From CAIOSQ01 sp964434345 (GTDB lineage Bacteria; Pseudomonadota; Alphaproteobacteria; CACIAM-22H2), in NCBI GenBank assembly GCA_964434345.1, contig CAYSUY010000164.1, forward strand, positions 1 through 9,574: a stretch of DNA of 9,574 bases. The letters are read 5' to 3'. Made by a program: the position numbers and the translations under genes. A model generated the notes under the pieces. The model saw only the letters and a program-made list of their open reading frames with translations. It was not told the origin of the DNA and ran no database searches. Shown here one piece after another: positions 6,490 to 9,574 of this stretch. Numbering within the stretch: the first letter of the stretch is position 1; each line of letters begins with the position of its first letter.

Positions 6490-7652
6490 GGCGTCACCGC
6501 CGCCCCGGCGAGGCCAAGCTCGGCCAGGATCTCGTCCGTATGCTCGCCCAGCCGCGGCGGCAGGCGCCGCATCCCGCGCACGGGCGCATCCGACAGATGC
6601 ACGGGCGAACCGGCGACCTTGAGCCGGTCCCAGGGCGCATCGGCCTCGAGGATCATGTCGTTGATCCGCACCTGCGGATCCTCGAGCGCCGCGGCAAGCG
6701 GGCGGACCGGCGCGCAGAGCAGATCCTGAGCCTCGAGGCGCGCGATCCAATGCGCCGTCGTTCCACCGCGGAACGCCTCGCGCAGAAGCGCATGAAGCGT
6801 GTCGCGATTGGCGACGCGCAGTTCATGCGTGGCGAAGCGGGGATCCGCCTCGAGATCCGGACGACCGATCACCGCACCGATGTCATGCATCGGCTGGCGG
6901 CTGAAGCCGCCGATCATCACGAAGGCGCCGTCGCTGGTCTCGAACACGTCGTTGGTCGGCAGGTTGCCCCAGTTGAGCTCGCGCGCACGCATGAGCGACA
7001 CCGCGACCTCCTGCATCTGGGCCGCGATCATGGAATCGTGCAGCGAGACGCTGACCATCTGGCCCTTGCCGGTCTTCTGCCGCTGCAGCAGCGCGAGCAT
7101 GATGCCCTGGGCGAGATGCATGCCCGCGCAGTAATCGGCGAAAGTCGTGGTCGGCACGCCCATCGGCGCGTGCGGCGAACTCCGCCGCCAGATCGCGCCG
7201 GTCATGGCCTGGGCCAGGGCATCCTGGCCGCCCTTGGCGACATATGGACCTTCGACGCCATAGCCGGTGCCGACGGCGTAGATGATCCGCGGATTGAGCG
7301 CCGCACAGGCCTCGTAGCCGAAGCCGAGCCGCTCCATCACGCCGGCACGGAAATTGTTCGCGACGACGTCGGCACCGGTGATCATCCGCCGCACGGCCTC
7401 CTTCGCGGGATCCGTACGCATGTCGAGCACGATCGACCGCTTGTTGCGGTTGATCGAGCAGAAGATCGGCCCCTGCTCGCCCGCGGGGTCGCCGGGAATG
7501 GCCCAGCGCATGCGGTCGCCGATCTTCGGCGGTTCGATCTTGATCACGTCGGCGCCGAAATCGGCCAGGGTCTGGGTCGCACAAGGGCCCATGTACACCT
7601 GGGTGAAATCCACGATGCGGACGCCCTCGAGGGGCAGCGGCGCCGCGCTCAT
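6486..7652 (-). CDS. CaiB/BaiF family CoA-transferase (class III)
   Basis: A 388-residue protein of normal family length that moves CoA from one acyl-CoA to another carboxylic acid. The N-terminus has L-E-G-V-R-I-V-D-F (8-16), then L-A-D-F-G-A-D-V-I-K-I-E-P (29-41), and N-R-N-K-R-S-I-V-L-D (68-77), all typical. Asp173, in the segment F-A-D-Y-C-A-G-M-H-L (171-180), aligns with the catalytic aspartate (Asp169) of formyl-CoA transferase that forms the acyl anhydride with substrate. The K-T-G-K-G-Q-M-V-S-V-S-L stretch follows as expected. The ATG at 7652 overlaps the stop of the oxidoreductase gene (ATGA), with a GAGGG ribosome site about 8 bases upstream. Its place between a flavoprotein and a crotonase suggests activation of the pathway's own carboxylate. 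Neither donor nor acceptor can be inferred from sequence. Confidence 0.93.
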   Translation of the reverse strand: MSAAPLPLEGVRIVDFTQVYMGPCATQTLADFGADVIKIEPPKIGDRMRWAIPGDPAGEQGPIFCSINRNKRSIVLDMRTDPAKEAVRRMITGADVVANNFRAGVMERLGFGYEACAALNPRIIYAVGTGYGVEGPYVAKGGQDALAQAMTGAIWRRSSPHAPMGVPTTTFADYCAGMHLAQGIMLALLQRQKTGKGQMVSVSLHDSMIAAQMQEVAVSLMRARELNWGNLPTNDVFETSDGAFVMIGGFSRQPMHDIGAVIGRPDLEADPRFATHELRVANRDTLHALLREAFRGGTTAHWIARLEAQDLLCAPVRPLAAALEDPQVRINDMILEADAPWDRLKVAGSPVHLSDAPVRGMRRLPPRLGEHTDEILAELGLAGAAVTP

Positions 7653-8995
7653 TCCGCGGCCCTCGCGACAAGCCGTGCGTTGGCGGACGGCCGGTCACCG
7701 GGATCGCCGCCCTGCGCGCGCACCTTGGCGCAGATGGCCGCCGGATCGACCGCCTTGACCGACACGCCGCCATCGAGCGCGAGCGCGGCCGCAACGCCGG
7801 CCGACTGTCCCATCGACATGCAGGGCGGGATCTCGCGGCTGAGTTTCTGCGCGCCCTCGGTCGCCGAATAGTGGCGTCCTGCGACGAGCATCTGGTCGAC
7901 CTTGCGCGGCAGCATCGCCCGGTAGGGCGTGTAGTAGTCGCGCCCGCGGGCGACGGTGTCGGCGAAATGGACGCGGTCCATGACGTCTTCCTTCGTCACC
8001 ACGTATTCGCCCTCGAGCAGTCGCGTCTGGCGCACCCCGAGTTGCGGTGCGACATCGACCACGTAGCAGCGCTCGAAGCCCGGCAGATTGGCGCGCACGA
8101 AATCCACCATGCGGTAGATCCGCTTGCGGCCCTCGAAATCGGCGCGCGTCTGGTCCTCGACCTTGATCGCGTCGAAACCCTGCATGTGCGGGCAGTTGCA
8201 CCAGACGATCCCGGGCAGCGGTGTCTTCAGCCACCAATGCTCCCACGATCCGCCGATCGTCCGCCGCGCCGCGAGGTCGATCTTGCGATAGGCCTCCGGT
8301 TCCTCGAAGCGGAAACGCTCCGCGGCCTCTGTGTCGACGCCGCCGAGGCGGAACACCGTGGTGACGATGTAGGATCCGTGCTGGAATGGCGCGCCGGCGC
8401 TTGCCGCGACGTCGAGGTCGCCGGTCGTGTCGATCACGACACCGCCCATGATCGCCTGCCGGCCTTCCTTCGTGTCGCAGATCACGCCGGTCGCGCGGCC
8501 ATCCTCGACGATCGTGCGCGAGAACCAGGAATGGAGCCGCAGATCGACGCCGCTCTCCTCGATCATCTCGTTCGAGATTCGCTTCCAACCGTCGGGATCG
8601 AATGCGGCCGCGAAGACGATCGGCTCGGGCTTGGTCTGCGAGCGGAAATCGTAGAGGCCCCAGCGCGCCCATTTGCGGAACATCGCCTCGCTCGCGATCC
8701 GATCCTCCTCGGGCGGGTGAACGCACAGACCGATACGCTCCATGCGCTCGATCATCTCCATGCACAGACCGGTGACGGTGACCTCCGGACCGTTGTTCAT
8801 GTCGTCGAGGACGAGCACCATGCCGCCCGAGGCGAGACCGCCGAGATAGGGATAGCGCTCCAGCAAGGTGACGCGCGCGCCCATGCGACGCGCGGCGATG
8901 GCCGCCGAGAAACCGGCCGGCCCGCCGCCGACCACGACGACGTCGGCGCGGGCGACGACCGGCACGCTGCCGGCGGCTTCGGTGATGCGATCCAT
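7649..8995 (-). CDS. FAD-dependent oxidoreductase (FAD_oxidored family), substrate unknown
   Basis: A 448-residue flavoprotein. The ATG at 8995 has a good GAGAGG ribosome site 6 bases upstream. Starts further out, up to 9193, would run into the permease gene. The dinucleotide-binding fold is clear: G-G-G-P-A-G at 23-28 after a run of valines, with Glu46 at the end of the second strand to hold the adenosine ribose. Y-L-G-G-L-A-S-G-G-M follows at about 49-58. A D-T-T-G-D motif in the middle and a C-terminal A-T-E-G-A-Q segment with C-M-S-M-G-Q-S-A-G-V-A-A-A complete the second half of the FAD site. This architecture resembles the Pfam FAD_oxidored (HdrA-like N-terminal) group. It lacks ferredoxin-type Cys clusters and a signal peptide, so it is probably a soluble cytoplasmic dehydrogenase or oxidase. 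The reaction is not known for most members. It is first among the enzyme genes of the operon. Confidence 0.88.
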   Translation of the reverse strand: MDRITEAAGSVPVVARADVVVVGGGPAGFSAAIAARRMGARVTLLERYPYLGGLASGGMVLVLDDMNNGPEVTVTGLCMEMIERMERIGLCVHPPEEDRIASEAMFRKWARWGLYDFRSQTKPEPIVFAAAFDPDGWKRISNEMIEESGVDLRLHSWFSRTIVEDGRATGVICDTKEGRQAIMGGVVIDTTGDLDVAASAGAPFQHGSYIVTTVFRLGGVDTEAAERFRFEEPEAYRKIDLAARRTIGGSWEHWWLKTPLPGIVWCNCPHMQGFDAIKVEDQTRADFEGRKRIYRMVDFVRANLPGFERCYVVDVAPQLGVRQTRLLEGEYVVTKEDVMDRVHFADTVARGRDYYTPYRAMLPRKVDQMLVAGRHYSATEGAQKLSREIPPCMSMGQSAGVAAALALDGGVSVKAVDPAAICAKVRAQGGDPGDRPSANARLVARAAE

Positions 8996-9001
8996 GTGCG
9001 A

Positions 9002-9007
9002 CCTCTC
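9002..9007 (-). promoter_or_regulatory. Ribosome binding site fixing the oxidoreductase start
   Basis: On the minus strand GAGAGG (9007-9002) precedes the ATG at 8995 by 6 bases. It falls within the 20-base gap after the permease stop, and it decides the oxidoreductase start in favour of this ATG over longer in-frame options. Confidence 0.7.
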
Positions 9008-9015
9008 GCGCGATG

Positions 9016-9574
9016 TCAGGTTGCGGCCGGGGCGTGCCAGCGGATGATCAACCGCTCGGCCGCCGAGATGGCCAGGAAGAAGCAGAAGGCGAAGCCCGAG
9101 CCGACGAGCACCGTCGCGTAGAGCAGCGCCGAGTCGAAGGCGTACATGGCCTGCACGATCAGGGCCCCGATGCCGTTCGTGGTCGATACCCATTCGCCGA
9201 CGATCGCCCCGATCGTCGCGGTGGAGGCCGAGATCTTGAGCGCCGAAAAAAGATAGGGCAGTGCCGTCTGGAGCCGCAGCTTCCAGAACACCTCGCTGCG
9301 ACTGGCGGACAGGACCCGCATCAGTTCGAGCGCCTGCGGATTCACGGCCTCCAGCCCGCGCACCATGTTCACGAGCGTCGGGAAGAAGCAGATCAGCGCG
9401 GCGACCGCGATCTTCGGTTCGATGCCGTTGCCGAGCAGCAGGACCAGGATCGGCGCCTTCGCCACCACCGGGATCGTGTTGATGAGCACGACGATCGGGA
9501 AGAACGTTTCCTCGAGCGACTTGAAATGCACGAAGAGGGTCGCGCCGATGATCGCGACCAGGTTGCCGAGCAGG
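9016..9574 (-). CDS. ABC transporter permease, SsuC/TauC/nitrate-type (C-terminal part only)
   Basis: The last 185 residues of an inner-membrane permease whose start lies beyond the right edge of the window. The frame stays open to the edge, so the GTG at 9531 is internal. The visible part has the binding-protein-dependent transport fold of the aliphatic sulfonate, taurine, nitrate and pyrimidine-precursor importers: hydrophobic segments around I-V-V-L-I-N-T-I-P-V-V-A-K-A-P, the EAA-type coupling loop from E-L-M-R-V-L-S-A-S-R through L-R-L-Q-T-A-L-P-Y-L-F, then the G-E-W-V segment and G-I-G-A-L-I family signature near the end. The stop is 20 bases before the oxidoreductase start, consistent with one operon. 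The matching ATPase and binding protein would be expected upstream, outside the window. Substrates of this class are small, often anionic or N-containing molecules; which one cannot be read here. Confidence 0.88.
   Translation of the reverse strand, partial: LLGNLVAIIGATLFVHFKSLEETFFPIVVLINTIPVVAKAPILVLLLGNGIEPKIAVAALICFFPTLVNMVRGLEAVNPQALELMRVLSASRSEVFWKLRLQTALPYLFSALKISASTATIGAIVGEWVSTTNGIGALIVQAMYAFDSALLYATVLVGSGFAFCFFLAISAAERLIIRWHAPAAT

Noticed and set aside
6490..6750. Longer crotonase start at 6750
   Set aside because: The additional 87 residues lie inside the CoA-transferase gene in another frame and look like shadow sequence. The GTG at 6489 gives a standard crotonase length.
4263..9121. 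Long plus-strand frames (4263-5405, 5518-6729, 6540-7871, 7871-9121) opposite the minus-strand operon
   Set aside because: All are antisense to genes with intact catalytic motifs and have arginine/histidine/aspartate-rich products without family features. High third-position GC removes stops from the mirrored frame.
8996..9193. Longer oxidoreductase start at 9193
   Set aside because: It would overlap the upstream permease gene by nearly 180 bases. The ATG at 8995 has a good ribosome site and lies just before the FAD-binding fold.

Overview
The window is GC-rich (roughly two-thirds G+C by eye) and densely coded, with several GTG starts, 4-base gene overlaps and strong third-position GC bias. 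This suits an alphaproteobacterium of the Rhizobiales/Rhodospirillales type, although no marker gene fixes the taxon. I see no RNA gene, insertion sequence, CRISPR array or regulator gene. No stretch longer than 57 bases lacks a gene.

Plus strand, 1-4229: the distal part of a peptide/nickel-type (Dpp/Opp) ABC importer operon. It holds the C-terminus of a family 5 substrate-binding protein, a DppB-type permease, a single polypeptide fusing a DppC-type permease to a DppD-type ATPase, and a separate DppF-type ATPase. A 12-bp GC-only hairpin lies between the binding-protein gene and the permease genes. Both ATPase modules end in a four-cysteine motif with identical spacing.

Minus strand, 9574-4248 (read right to left): the end of a SsuC/TauC-type ABC permease, a FAD-dependent oxidoreductase, a CaiB/BaiF family (class III) CoA-transferase, an enoyl-CoA hydratase/isomerase family protein, and a TrzA/SsnA-type amidohydrolase. 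All junctions are 20 bases or less, and two are 4-base stop/start overlaps, so this looks like one catabolic operon with its own uptake system. Its substrate cannot be read from the sequence. The enzyme set suggests uptake of a small, probably nitrogen-containing or carboxylated compound, flavin-dependent oxidation, transfer to CoA, hydration of an enoyl-CoA, and a hydrolytic deamination or ring/amide cleavage.

The two operons converge. Their stop codons are 18 bases apart and lie in opposite arms of one stem-loop (4225-4252), a candidate shared bidirectional terminator or 3'-end stabiliser. No clearly new class of system is visible. The items most worth a second look are the uncharacterised FAD/CaiB/crotonase/amidohydrolase cassette, the permease-ATPase fusion, and the two hairpins.
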